NCBI RefSeq assembly: GCF_000699445.3
Contig: NC_067197.1
Coordinates: forward strand, 12,096,152-12,160,151
Source of the DNA: Schistosoma haematobium
Taxonomy: Eukaryota > Platyhelminthes > Trematoda > Strigeidida > Schistosomatidae
Length of the DNA stretch: 64,000 bases
Direction of reading: 5' to 3'
Below are positions 11,729 to 22,889 of this stretch, in pieces. The notes under the pieces were generated by a model. It was not told the DNA's origin. It did no database searches and worked only from the letters and a program-made list of their open reading frames with translations. Position numbers and translations under genes: made by a program. Within the stretch, counting starts at the first letter, position 1. Each line of letters opens with the position of its first letter.

Positions 11729-12888
11729 TATGTATATAATCTCAAAGCGTCTATTTGAACAGCGCTTATGCCAGTAGACGTTGATTAAATTCAGTCTTTT
11801 AGAGACTGATCAATTGTTGTCCATAATGTTAACAAGTGAAAAATGCAATCCTTCATAAATAAATTTAGTCCTATTTATCGAACAAACTAATACAAATAGT
11901 AATTCAACAACATAATCTACTGTACAAGTGAGTAGACAATGTTATTTTGTCATTTTTGGAAGATAACACACTAACGTTTTAATCGATAAGTACTAAATTC
12001 AATTCTCATTGTTATTATGAACAGTAAGATGTAAGTAAATTGTAATAACATATTTTTAAATTGGATAAAATACTGGTATCTGACACTATTGTTGTCTGTG
12101 TATCAAAATACTGTCAATTCGTAAATATGAACAATATCATTGAGTTCATACTATCGAAGGAAATCGATCACACTAAATCCTGGTTACTAGCGGATAGAAA
12201 ATATAAAGCTTTGTAAAACATATTTCCAAAGAAAACCCAGTCTTTAATTTTGAATGAATATATAGGATTGTATAGTTTGAGAATGAAATCATCGAGAAGA
12301 TCTACCTTAGCTGGGTTGCGTGTTATTTATTAAAAAGAAACTTATCTGATTATGCATGGAATAGACAATAGTTAGGTCATATATGATTATCAGAAATTCC
12401 TTTATATATTGTAAGATTCATCTGAAGATGAAATCAGTTCTCAATATGAAATCTGTAGAAATGTGACAATAAAAATATAGTCAATGTCTTTAGATTTCTG
12501 TGAGATAATTATGAGAAGTCAAGATATGACTATTATTTCGACTATATTTCAATTGTATTTAACTGCGCCACAGAAAGTAACTAAATAAACAATCATTCTA
12601 ATTTAGGAAAAAAAAGGAGATTAGTTGTTCCTAGTCTGGGACTTCTCAGTAGTCTCCATTCACGTCTCCATGATGAGGACTTGAACTTGCGCTAGCGTCT
12701 TGTCTCTGGATCATTGAGTCAGCAGTATTCAATAATGTACACTTTTAACTTCCATCGATTCATAATGTCGGGCAACCATCTTCTAATGCGCTATGAGAGC
12801 GACTATCTCACTCTCGACATTCCAATTAATTTTTCCAGTCTTCAATTATTTTCATTTCTTACTTTATACAAATAAGATTTTTAATAGT
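11729..12888. other. AT-rich interval, no gene seen
   Basis: No coding, RNA or recognisable repeat. A short family-C tail ('acaatctccacaaaacccc') begins at about 12890 and abuts repeat E. Confidence 0.45.
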
Positions 12889-12943
12889 TGAATACATGAG
12901 TCAACTAAAACTACAACAATCTCCACAAAACCCCTTTCTGAGA

Positions 12944-13390
12944 TTAAGATTCAAAGCCGTGGCACGGCCGAGTGTGAGGAAAGTCCACAATCCCTCTCGA
13001 AATGCTCTCACATGGCAACGCGTATACAGCCACTGTTGGAGAAGACCTACTCACTGCCTTCTCACAGTGGGAGCAATAATAATAACGAAATTGAGAGGAT
13101 GAGAGGCAAATATTCGGCACTTTAAATGGGTTGGTGGATACGAACAGTTCATATTGGTGAGTTGAAGAGCCGTGATTCCAAACCAATAGTGCACACAGGT
13201 TTCAAAATCCTGGAGGAACGAATAACATATGAACTTATTGACCACCGGCTATCATGGGACTGGATCTCCTGACGTTTCTTCACTGGCTTGTGGCTGAGAC
13301 CTTTTGATTGAAGGCTCCGGGTGTAGTCCACTGAAAAAACCACCTGCTTCAGTTTGTGCATCCGGGCAGTATCACAGCACACACACAAAT
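12944..13390 (+). repeat. Unclassified interspersed repeat family E, copy 2
   Basis: Opposite orientation to 893-1240, with strong similarity over about 350 bp and a longer right side ('gcacacacacaaatca'). It abuts a family-C tail at 12890-12942. It could be an LTR or a SINE; termini are not defined by two copies. Confidence 0.65.
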
Positions 13391-13639
13391 CAACTGACTT
13401 ATATGGCGCATATGTATTCAGTGCCCCTTTGTACCAATATTTATATATTCAAATAAATAAAGCATACTGTGTTCTCATTATATTGTGTTTTTTTTCCCTT
13501 AAGTCACTTGTTTCGTGACGATTAACATTCGTTTATTACTTAGAAATTAGTTTGTTGTATTTTTTAAAAAAAATTTCATTTAAATTGTCAATTATTGTTA
13601 TCAATAATTAAGTGAAAACTTCTTAAAATTATCAGTATA

Positions 13640-13745
13640 GTGGTTGTGGAGATTGTTAAGTTTTTGATTGAGATGATGAACCGATTGATGTTAAACCACC
13701 ATTGAAAACCTGGAAGCACTGGACGGCCGTTTCTTCCTATTGTTT
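13640..13745 (-). repeat. Truncated family-C repeat
   Basis: Tail and 3' half of the hammerhead block (GCACTGGACGGCCGTTTC on the plus strand), ending inside stem II. No head. Confidence 0.6.
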
Positions 13746-14119
13746 TAATTTTCTATCTGGTTTATCTGATTCAAATAAATAGTCTCTATTTGAATTCATG
13801 AATGCAAGTTTCGTTACAAGAATTTCTTTTCTATAGTGAAAGTTTGTATATTTATGTTTATAGTGTTGCTACAGTCATTAACTATATAACTGTATATATA
13901 TATATGCTTGAAGATATATCTATTGCATAAAGGAATTTATTACAAAATACATTCAAATATGAAAAGTAAGAATGATGGTTTTTGTTAACCGGATAAACAG
14001 CTGCTGTCTACTAATAAAGTAATAAGTATTATTCTGTCTATTTGTAAAATGAATGTGTGGGATTTTTGATGTTATAAAGATTTTGTAGCCTATAGTTTGT
14101 TTGTTTTTTTCAAAAAAAG

Positions 14120-14345
14120 TGATCATGGATCGATTGTAGTTAGACACTAACACTGTTGGATGTCAGTTTGGTGGTCTACAAGTTAAGCGTTTGCGCACAA
14201 GACTAAGGGTTCTGGTTTCAAGTCCCGCATGCAGGATAGTGGGTGTACACTCCTGAGGAGTTTCATACTAAGACGGAACGGTCGTCCAGTGATTCTATGT
14301 TTTTAATGGTGGTCTATCTAAAATTGACTCGTGAATAAAATTGTT
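14120..14345 (+). repeat. Family-C tRNA/hammerhead repeat, inactive core
   Basis: A box, degenerate B box (GGTTTCAAGTCCC), ribozyme block CTGAGGAG with GGAAC instead of GAAAC, GTC followed by CAGTG, then the common tail. The core adenine change predicts no cleavage. Confidence 0.7.
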
Positions 14346-15090
14346 AAAAAAAAAGACTTCAGAAATTAGCTGGTTTCAGTTAAACCCACAGAGAGTTGGA
14401 TTAGTTACTGTGTAACATAAAAAAAATATTGAATAATCTACAGTAAACAATTACTAATTAGTAACTATTGATGTATCTGTTTCGTGACGTTAACCAATGA
14501 CCAACATGTAATGTTATTAGTAGTCTAAGTGACTCAGCACTTGGTTTATTGATAAACCTTAATACATCAATGTAGCATACACATGGAATTTCCAAATCTT
14601 AACTATTTTGATACTCATTTCAATCTAAACAACCAAATTATAGTTTTAACTTAGTAATAAAATAAATGGGAATCTAGGTTATTAAATGAAGCTTCTTGGG
14701 GAAAGTTTTAATGTCATAATCTGTTGAATACTATTTTAATGATGATGTCCAGAACAACGTGTATACTTAAGGAATTAAATGTTTAAATGAATCACTACAA
14801 AGATTTAACGTACATGGTTGAAGTATATCTTAGGGTCAATAAAAATTTAACAATGACTTATGAATATAAAACGCATTACAATTAACAAAATCTAACATGT
14901 TAAAACAGTTCTATACTGTTATAAATATAGTTTTGTCTTTTATAGGAGGTAGCGATAACGTTATGGGGGGTAGCAGATGATATAAATGTGAACTTTTTTT
15001 ATTTATAAACAGTTCAATAAATTTTATTACATTTTTCATTGTATTCATAGGGAAATTGTTAGATTATCAGATGATTGTTGTATTCTTACA
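14346..15090. other. AT-rich interval, no gene seen
   Basis: No coding or RNA signal. A weak resemblance to family-B repeat sequence ('gtctaagtgactcagcac') lies near 14520-14560. Confidence 0.4.
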
Positions 15091-15091
15091 T

Positions 15092-15507
15092 TGTAGTTTC
15101 GGTTACTATGTTAAAGCCATATAACTTATTCTAGCCTATGGACAGGCTAAGTTATTCATTCTTCTTGAGTTCTGTTTTGACCGTTGTGATTATCCACTTA
15201 TCAACCTTGATTGTTTTTATATGAGCGTATGTGTGTGTAGATCTTATTCTACTCATCACATATCTGTAGCTTATTTTTATGCAACTATAACGCTTGATTA
15301 AATGGAGTTGGCTCACACGCCATCTCTACTGCACGTCACTTCGTTTTATTCTATTCTCTTCGCTTCATTTATTCGACCGTTCGTCTCGATCAACAATTGT
15401 ACAAAATATCTGTATTGAAAAAGTGACTCAAGAAGAATGGATAAATTGGCCTGTCCAGAAGCTAGCATAAGTTATATGGGCTTAACATAGTAACCGATAC
15501 TACAACA
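15092..15507. mobile_element. Inverted-repeat element, about 85-bp arms
   Basis: Left arm about 15092-15172 and right arm about 15425-15507 are reverse complements with few mismatches (tgtagtttcggttactatg against catagtaaccgatactaca; gccatataactta against taagttatatgggc). The 250-bp centre has no ORF. This is the layout of a non-autonomous DNA transposon, or of two opposed repeat fragments. No clear target-site duplication. Confidence 0.55.
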
Positions 15508-15665
15508 TAATTTGTATATTAGCTCTCCTGAATGAATCAATACTAATAGAAAGTTTAGCACTGAAAGAACGTAAAGACTGAAAACCTATATATTAATTCA
15601 AATATCCCAGTTTATGATCGAATAAGAGTTTTATTTTAATTTTTACCAAGACAGTTTAGAAATAG

Positions 15666-15942
15666 TGTAGTGTGTGCTACTGATGTCGACAGATATAAGT
15701 AGTATATATGGTCAATCGAAACTGTAATGTTTGGCGGCAAAAGGTTAAGAAGATCGAAGAGAAGAGAACAAGAACAGAGATTGATTGGTGTAGAAACGAA
15801 GGAACATTCAAGTTTGAGACAATTGATTGACATTTTGCAAGTGAAGTGTTTACTGTATGAATCTCAGATTTTGCTAAGAAATTCTGTAATTTTGTGTTCA
15901 AATACATTTGGTTGTATTCCTCTTGTGTTCTCATTCACTATA
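15666..15942 (+). mobile_element. Solo LTR, family L2
   Basis: 277-bp LTR starting TGTAGTGTGTGC, flanked on both sides by ATAG (15662-15665 and 15943-15946), a 4-bp duplication typical of gypsy-type integration. A TATA box (gatataagtag) sits about 30 bp from the left end, which sets the sense strand. Related copies: 32446, 43306, 26330 and both ends of 35164-36034. It may belong to a Boudicca-like gypsy family; this name is from memory and unverified. Confidence 0.8.
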
Positions 15943-16009
15943 ATAGTAGCTTTTTATGCTTATTTTCGTTTTTTATAGGTTATTTTTTTCAACAGTTGGT
16001 TGATTACTG

Positions 16010-16115
16010 AGCAGTGAGCAGTGTCATGTTTGTCTAGTCGAATTATATTAATCAAGTTACAATATGCTCACTAGTCTAAGTGACTGAACATCTTGATCAC
16101 TGTGTTAAACGAATG
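16010..16115 (-). repeat. Family-B repeat fragment
   Basis: Matches the outer part of the repeat at 62380-62520 ('gtcatgtttgtctagtc', 'ctagtctaagtgactgaaca'). No ribozyme part is present. Confidence 0.5.
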
Positions 16116-16284
16116 GAAGATGTATTTATAAGTTTGTAATATGTTCTATTTGTAGCAATAAAATAGTATTCTTTGGATACCTAAACCAAATTCTGAGAGG
16201 ACTGGGATAAATTGTATGACTCTCTATGATAAATGATTAGGTTAGTAACAATCAGGAACACTAAAGATTCCGATTGTGAAAATT

Positions 16285-16895
16285 AGAACAAAACGTACAA
16301 ACTGTGTTTCAATTAGATCGTCATCAGGCTTTACTCTCTTATACATGAATGTCCGTATGAAAATATTAAACCAATTAAGACAATTTATGGGTGAATGGAA
16401 TCACAATAAGATAGATTGCATAATTACACCTAATACAAAAAAGTAGAAACTGATTGTACTTTAGCAGAGATAGGTATATTGGGCATGCTACCAAACAACT
16501 TAATCAATGGATGAGTGAACATCTCTCAAGTTGATTTGAGAAAAGTCAAACAAAGACAATTTGCAGCTCTATCTTACCACACCTAGTTAAGAGTTGGAAT
16601 ATGGTAAAGAAAACGAAATCATTTCAAGTGGTTTATCGTATACCTTCATTATTCCCCAATAGATTTTGATCGCATCTTCTACACATAGATGAAGCTATAG
16701 AGATCAGAACATATAATCCTAGGTTATATGTTTTAGAAAAAATTTGTGATATGATCTATTTCATTGTGATTCCGTTCATCTATAAATTGTCTTGATTGGT
16801 TTAATAGTTTCATACGGATATTTATGTATATTCGAGTTAAGCCTTATGACAATCTAATTGACAACAATATTGTACGCTTATATATGTTGTTTTAA
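16285..16895. repeat. Inverted repeats around a Penelope-like 3' end
   Basis: About 130 bp at 16285-16420 is the reverse complement of 16753-16895 ('caattagatcgtcatcaggc' against 'gccttatgacaatctaattg'; 'ttaagacaatttat' against 'ataaattgtcttga'). A third copy lies at 49600-49725. The arms enclose a GIY-YIG coding remnant. Inverted or partly tandem ends are usual for Penelope-like elements. Confidence 0.65.
16463..16756 (+). pseudogene. Penelope-like element, C-terminal GIY-YIG nuclease fragment
   Basis: One reading frame with two stops gives YIGHATKQLNQWMSEHL, then SSILPHLVKSW, FQVVYRIPSLFPNR and LLHIDEAIEIRTYNPRLYV. This fits the end of a GIY-YIG endonuclease of Penelope-like retroelements, which follows the reverse transcriptase and nicks the target: tyrosine and glycine of the YIG block and the glutamate in EAIEIR are visible. 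The reverse transcriptase itself is absent. The C-terminal position before inverted ends fits the family. Stops at about 16532 and 16673 make it a pseudogene. Schistosomes are known to carry such elements (Cercyon). Confidence 0.8.
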
Positions 16896-17736
16896 TCAAG
16901 TATACGATGGATTCAATTGCCTTTCCACTTGTTTATTCGTATAATATCTCACTGAATGCTAATGAAATTGTCAACAAAATAGAGATATCTAACATCAACA
17001 ATGCTTTTGTATAATGACATAACATGTATTAGCTAAAATAGTAAAGAATAGAGTTGAATTATATTGACTATGTTAATTACTTTTAGAAATAAATTACTTT
17101 ATATCTAAAGAAGTGACTTTACATTGGGTCGAAAAACGTTGGAAATTTCATTTTCTACTCATTGAGACATTACAGGTACATAATTATTCTAATCACTTAT
17201 AGTCCCTATTTAAGAACCCCAGATAATTTCATCCTCAATTTCCTATTTCTAATGGCACATATTAAAGTTGAGCTTTTGTTTTTAAATCTTATGCCAATGA
17301 CCAATCACTTTTATTTTAGAGTATAATCACAGTGCTATCAAAAATCTAATTTATTCATTGAAATATTCTGACAAACGTTCAATTGTCAATTTGATATAAA
17401 TGACAATTAAATGGGAAACGTACACATAGTAACACGGTAAAGTATGATATCATAATGAATAAATAATGGTATTCCATTAACTAATACTTTGATTAATAAA
17501 CATTAGGATTCTCTCTGGTATCATTTACTAAATAATTCATGACACAAAGAATTTGAAGAAAAGAATGATATTAGAGTTATTTATCATATTTTATTCATTT
17601 ACTTTTTGTTCTTTCGTTTTCTTCTAAATACTCATATTATATTCTACTAAATCTTAGCAGTACTTAAATACTTAATGAGTTGTGTAATAAATGAATAAAA
17701 TATGGAAGAAATCAAGTTAAGATAATAAAGGGAACT
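16896..17736. other. AT-rich interval, no gene seen
   Basis: No coding, RNA or recognisable repeat between the two Penelope-like pieces. Confidence 0.4.
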
Positions 17737-18324
17737 ATGTGTATGAAATTTCCTAAAATTTGTCTCCATACACAGTCATTCAAGTCACTGAATCGCCTGG
17801 TGACAATACGCTGCAGAATATCGAGAGAAATAACTCGACTTAAGTTTTTTGATGAATGTCTTAAAACATGCCGTTTCCCACGTCAATTCTTAAAATCTTT
17901 ACGTTCATGTAAACTTCCGCATTTTCTTAAAAATCTTCGACGCATCACAAAATCTCACATTGAATCAACAAAGTTACTGATTGAATGTTTGAGGGCAGAA
18001 ACTAATACCTTTGATGAATTAGTCAACAATCTAAGTATCGTATGTTGCATAGAATTTATCAACTTTATACAAAATCTGCAAAGCAAAATATGCAAGAATT
18101 TTCAAGTAACTTTGTCAAAGACTCTGTCAAAGCAACACTTATGCTCTGGCATCCCGGAAAATCCCGAAACGTTTCTCTATAATCTATCAACATTGAAGTT
18201 AAATCAGATAGAAACAGAAGCCTTATCGCCTGAATTTACATTTCATATCCCCAAAACACATGCCGACAGAATCGACACAGAAACTCAATTTGAGAATTTA
18301 TTTGATCAAATCAAGTTTTGTTGA
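17737..18324 (+). CDS. 195-codon ORF, probable N-terminal part of a Penelope-like element protein
   Basis: Uninterrupted for 588 bp, long for this base composition, starting at ATG 17737 and ending at TGA. The N-terminal two-thirds is basic and helical-looking with many Lys/Arg and Leu, without a domain I recognise. Near residues 145-190, YNLSTLKLNQIETEALS, FHIPKTH and TQFENLFDQ resemble the conserved block that precedes the reverse transcriptase in Penelope-like elements. No reverse transcriptase follows; the next kilobase is repeat D and an RTE copy, so it is probably a truncated relic. The GIY-YIG fragment of the same class lies 1 kb upstream on the same strand. A host exon is the alternative. 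Confidence 0.5.
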   Translation: MCMKFPKICLHTQSFKSLNRLVTIRCRISREITRLKFFDECLKTCRFPRQFLKSLRSCKLPHFLKNLRRITKSHIESTKLLIECLRAETNTFDELVNNLSIVCCIEFINFIQNLQSKICKNFQVTLSKTLSKQHLCSGIPENPETFLYNLSTLKLNQIETEALSPEFTFHIPKTHADRIDTETQFENLFDQIKFC

Positions 18325-18412
18325 TGTAATTCTAGTTAGAAACTGGAGAACTAATGGAGATTACAAAACTTGAATCTGTTGATTTGACCTACTTTGTGGA
18401 TTTTATCTAATT

Positions 18413-18945
18413 GTGCTTCATAAACATGCAGAGAATCACATTCATAATATTCATCTGGCTGTCTGTTTGAATATCTGGGTTACCTGTTCCTACCATCTAA
18501 ATATTTCAACAAGTTATCAGTTTTTGTTTGTTTTAACACAGCACCTATTCAGGTGCGTTTGTGGAAAATGTACGACCTTTCATCATGCAAATTACAAAAA
18601 AGTACCATCAGAGACATCTTGGTGGCTGGCAATATATATTGAAAAGAATGAACATTATTCATATGTCCATTCCTGAACTGCTGGCATCTATGTGCTGACC
18701 ACTGATTGGCAAGGTAAACTGTCTTCAAATCCTACTAAGTGTGGTCCAGTCACAATTCAACAATCCTGGTTAAATGATTTGCAAGACGATTTCTCAGTAT
18801 TTCTACAAGATTTCAATATTTATTGTCAAGATCGATCAAGCAATAAGAAAAGAAAACTTGTTGAAATATTTTGCTCTGAGAATTCTGTATTGTACCAAAA
18901 ATATAGTATTGGAGAAAGCCATTAATGATAATAATAATAATCTAT
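18413..18945 (+). repeat. Interspersed repeat family D, copy 1
   Basis: Shares its right part with 45580-45935 and, inverted, 50085-50470: 'gatcgatcaagcaataag', 'aaaacttgttgaaatat', 'gagaattct', then an AAT/ATA microsatellite tail (18928-18942). The AATAAA-type signal and variable tail suggest the 3' end of a non-LTR retroelement. Short frames inside are not conserved. Confidence 0.7.
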
Positions 18946-19059
18946 TTCAGCAAGTACATTACACTTCGACTGCTTAATTGTAATCAATCGCTTCACATTT
19001 AAAACTTTAGTAAGTTCTTAAAATAGAGAAACAATCATCAAAAAGTTATGGGTGAATAG

Positions 19060-20212
19060 ACACTACGGATCATTGTGGATCAATCAACTGAATGGAATTC
19101 ATCACTCTACATCAACTTCATTGACTACGAAAAGGCATTTGATAGCATGGACAGAACAATATTATGGAAACTTCTTCGACACTACGGCGTGTCTCAGAAG
19201 ATAGTCAATATCATACAGAATTCATATGATGGATTAAATTGCAAAATCGTGCATGGAGGACAGTTGACAAACTCGTTCGAAGTAAAGACCGGTGTCAGGC
19301 AAGGTTGTTTACTCTCACCCTTTCTCTTTCTCCTGGTGATCGACTGGATCATGAAGACGTCAACATTTGAAGTGAAGCACGGGATACAGTGGTCAGCTAC
19401 GATGCAGCTGGACGATCTAGACTTCTCAGATGATCTGGCCCTTCTATCCGAAACGCAACAACAAATGCAGGAGAAAACGACCAGTGTAGCAGCAGCCTCA
19501 GCAGCAGTAGGTCTCAATATACACAAAGGGAAAAGCAAGATTCTCTGATACAACACAGCATGCAACAAACGAACCGCACTTGAAGGAGAAGATTTGGAAG
19601 ATGTAAATCCTTTACATATTTGGGCAGTATCATTGATGAAGATGGTGGATCTGATGCAGATGTGAAGGCGCGGATCGGCAAGGCAAGAGCAGCATATCTA
19701 CAACTGAAGAACATATGGAACTCAAAACAACAGTCAACCAACATCAAGGTCAGGATTTTCAATACAAATGTCAAGACAGTTCTACTATACGGGGCAGAAA
19801 CCTGGAGAATTCCGAAAGCCATCATCCAGAAGATACAAATATTTGTTAGCAAATGTCTACGCAAAATACTTCAGATCCGTTGGTCAGACACTATCAGCAA
19901 CAACGTACTGTGTGAAAGAACAAAACAGATCCCAGAGGAGGAAGAAATCAGTAAGAAACACTGGAAGTGGATAGGATACACGTTGAGGAAAGCACTGAAC
20001 TGCGTCACAGGGCAATCCCTCACATGGAATCCTCAAGGCTAAAGGAAAAGAGGAAGACCAAAGAACACATTACGCCGGGAAATGGAGACAGATATGGAAA
20101 GAATGAACAACAAATAGATAGAACTAGAGAGGAAGGCTCAGGACCGATTGATCTGGAGAATACTGGTCGATGGCCTATGCTCGATTGGGAGTAACAGGCG
20201 TAAGCAAGTAAC
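19060..20212 (+). mobile_element. 5'-truncated RTE copy, joined to Merlin
   Basis: Covers the reverse transcriptase from just before DYEKAFDS through the C-terminal tail. An open stretch 19075-19548 reads IDYEKAFDSMDR, GVRQGCLLSPFLF and LDDLDFSDDLALLS, where the catalytic FADD has become FSDD. The frame breaks near 19548 and 19600 and the tail has stops. The 3' repeat reads gtaagcaagtaac and continues directly into sequence that also follows the RTE copy at 57246. Confidence 0.88.
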
Positions 20213-21200
20213 ATCAACTATGATACCTCTCTACAACTTAGAACAATTCATCTTGAAAGTTCGTTGCTGATCGCACTAGTATTTTTTCAATTCACGAGAT
20301 TGTGATAGTTATTTTAATATAACATTAGATGAAAAACAAATGAAAATTAGTATGAAGTGATCGAAACAATTGTCTAGTCCTTCAATGTGAAAAAGTACTT
20401 TCAAATCGAATTAAGGTGGGACTATAACTTATGGACGACCTTTGAACGAGTCTTGACTGACCTTGAGAAACATTAGCCAATCAGTAAACAGTCAGTATAT
20501 AATAAAATTATACAATATCAAAGAATTAAAATGGATATGCTTCTTTCACATGGTTCAAAAACTTGTCAATGTTAAAAAGTTTCAGAGGTTCTAAAGTCGT
20601 AATACATACGGTAGAGGAAATCATCAATATAGCTCCATAATAGTCGCCCTCTGGGGCCATGATAAGGTCGCAAAAACTCTTTCAGCCTCAACTAGATGGC
20701 TTCATTATTGCTTTTGTGCACTCCGGTTGTCGGGTCCACAAAGTGCCACTTGTGGATTACGACACGATGCATATAGCCAAGTCTATGTAGGCATCGGTAT
20801 GCTCTCCAATCATCCGTATATATTGTAGTACCTGGCTGCAGCCAGTGTTACTGGCTGTTTGTTATCCCGTTCGCAACAATTTTCATAATTTGCCTTAGTC
20901 CGAATCTGGATCAGGCGAAAAAATCCTATTCTAGTAAAATTCTTCCTCCAACACATATTACATGGAAAACAACATCATCATGGTAGTCTGGACAAGGTCC
21001 ACAAATCATTTGATTACCACAATCACAAATAAATAAATAAATTTCTTAGTAGTCCCGCTTGTTGTAGCCGCTCAATTATCATATTTTCTCTAAAATCCTC
21101 TGTGAACCGATCGTACGTTAGCATCAAGTACTGAAATTGGTGCCATCACCTTGAAATCTATCAAACGCTTCTGATTATCTTGTCCATAAATTATAGCCTC
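20213..21200 (-). pseudogene. Decayed Merlin DNA transposon (IS1016/ISXO2-like transposase)
   Basis: The minus strand from about 20832 to 20578 translates to TTIYTDDWRAYR, GYMHRVVIHKWHFVDPTTGVH, EFLRPYHGPRG and LLWSYIDDFLYR, the second half of a DDE transposase of the Merlin superfamily, with the aspartate of TDDW visible and a stop where a glutamate-containing segment ends. Upstream on that strand (21105-20850) lie FTEDFRENMIIERLQQ, a CGNQMICGPC metal-binding knuckle and FGLRQIMKIVANG, the N-terminal part. The middle is deleted. Merlin is documented in Schistosoma. Terminal inverted repeats were not found. The C-terminal part recurs at 58134-58801. Confidence 0.8.
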
Positions 21201-21731
21201 TCCGAATTCATATTGATGTCTTGATATAATAAGAGGAATACAGTGTTAAATGGTTGTACGTGAAAAATGTGTATTCACTACTTATACAGACATTGTTATT
21301 TAGTTGTTTCAGTATGAATGTCCATGTAACTTTATATATACTTTTGAGTCATCTATTCTCCAACTTTCTAACTATTGCATTATGTTTCCTTGTTTAGATC
21401 TGTTTAAACTAACTAATTCTTTATGTTAATATCATGTAGAAACATATATGCTTCATAAAAAGGCTTATTATATTATCGTAAAGGTAATCACTACTTAATT
21501 AAACAGAAAATATTACAGTAGTTGGTATATATTTTCATTTGAAAATGATCCTCTATCACTTTAATCATAAACAATCATATTTCCAGTAGTATTATGCATT
21601 CATATGACAACCTGATATAAACTGTTGTATGACATCTTTTTTTTACCTTTGGATGTTAAATTATAACCTTATTAATAATTATTGTATTTATGAATGTCTA
21701 TCCTCATTTACTTATATTATTCTTTGTCTAT

Positions 21732-21799
<68 letters not shown>

Positions 21800-22420
21800 T
21801 CTTGTTAATTATTCATTGTTAACATTGAACATATTCTCATTGTGCTTACCGTATCAGTCAGTCAATCAATTACAACTTAGGACCAGGCACATATATGTAT
21901 CGTTCCAAGTTGCCATACCCCACTTGCCGTATATATATCTGATATCTGTACTATGATTATTTATCGATAATTCATACATTATTCATCTTATATGAAAACT
22001 AAATCATTCATTCTCTTCATTGAATAAGTTTTTACAGTTATTTATGTCTGAATGCATCAAAATTTTTTCTATTCACTTATTCTGTTTGCCTGCTCACATG
22101 AATGTCTGAAATGTACATGTCCTAAATACAACTTCTATTTAACTTTTCATTTGTATGTTTTACTAATGTGAATAAACACCAGAAGATTTATAAAGTTAAA
22201 TAGGTTATATATTTCATTAGCATTATCATCTTTCTATTATATTTGAAGTTAACAACAGGCGTTACTTGAACAATTTATACAACAAGTACAAAATGGAATG
22301 AAAAACGACGTTAGATGAGAGAAAACTGGTGAAATAACGTTTAGGGCAAATCAAAACGAATGACTGATAATTGTCGTTGTAAAGTATAATTCTTTTAATG
22401 TTTTATGATTATTCTATGCT
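21201..22420. other. AT-rich interval with a 62-bp (AT)n tract
   Basis: (AT)n at 21736-21797. No coding, RNA or known repeat signal elsewhere in the interval. Confidence 0.5.
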
Positions 22421-22500
22421 TCCATGTATTTAATGGCGGTCTAGATTATATCGACTAGTGATTTTAATTATGAAAACACTACAATCTCCATAAATCCCTA
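22421..22500 (+). repeat. Family-C repeat tail fragment
   Basis: Only the tail is present ('taatggcggtctaga' to 'acaatctccataaatccc'), with no ribozyme or tRNA-like head. Confidence 0.55.
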
Positions 22501-22889
22501 TAGTGATTATCAAATATTAAGCAAAAATCTGTCGCATTATTGTATCTACATGGTGAGAAGTATCCACCATAATCATACATGTGTTACTGAATGAAACGTT
22601 CACCATTATTGTTATTATTAGTATTACTATTAATAGTATTGTTATTATTAATACGAGTCAAGTAAAATGTATGTTCATGCAAGAATATAGAAAGCATAAT
22701 TATTAAAGATAATGTAAATATACATAACAAATTGTAGAATATTGAACTAACAATTATTGTCAAATGAACATACATTTTCCATTAATAGGTGTGAATAATA
22801 CTACATTATGAAGTTAACTAATGAATACACGTCAGTGCACATTTATAAACAGGTTACTTATATTATGGAAACAATAGGACTAGTTAATT

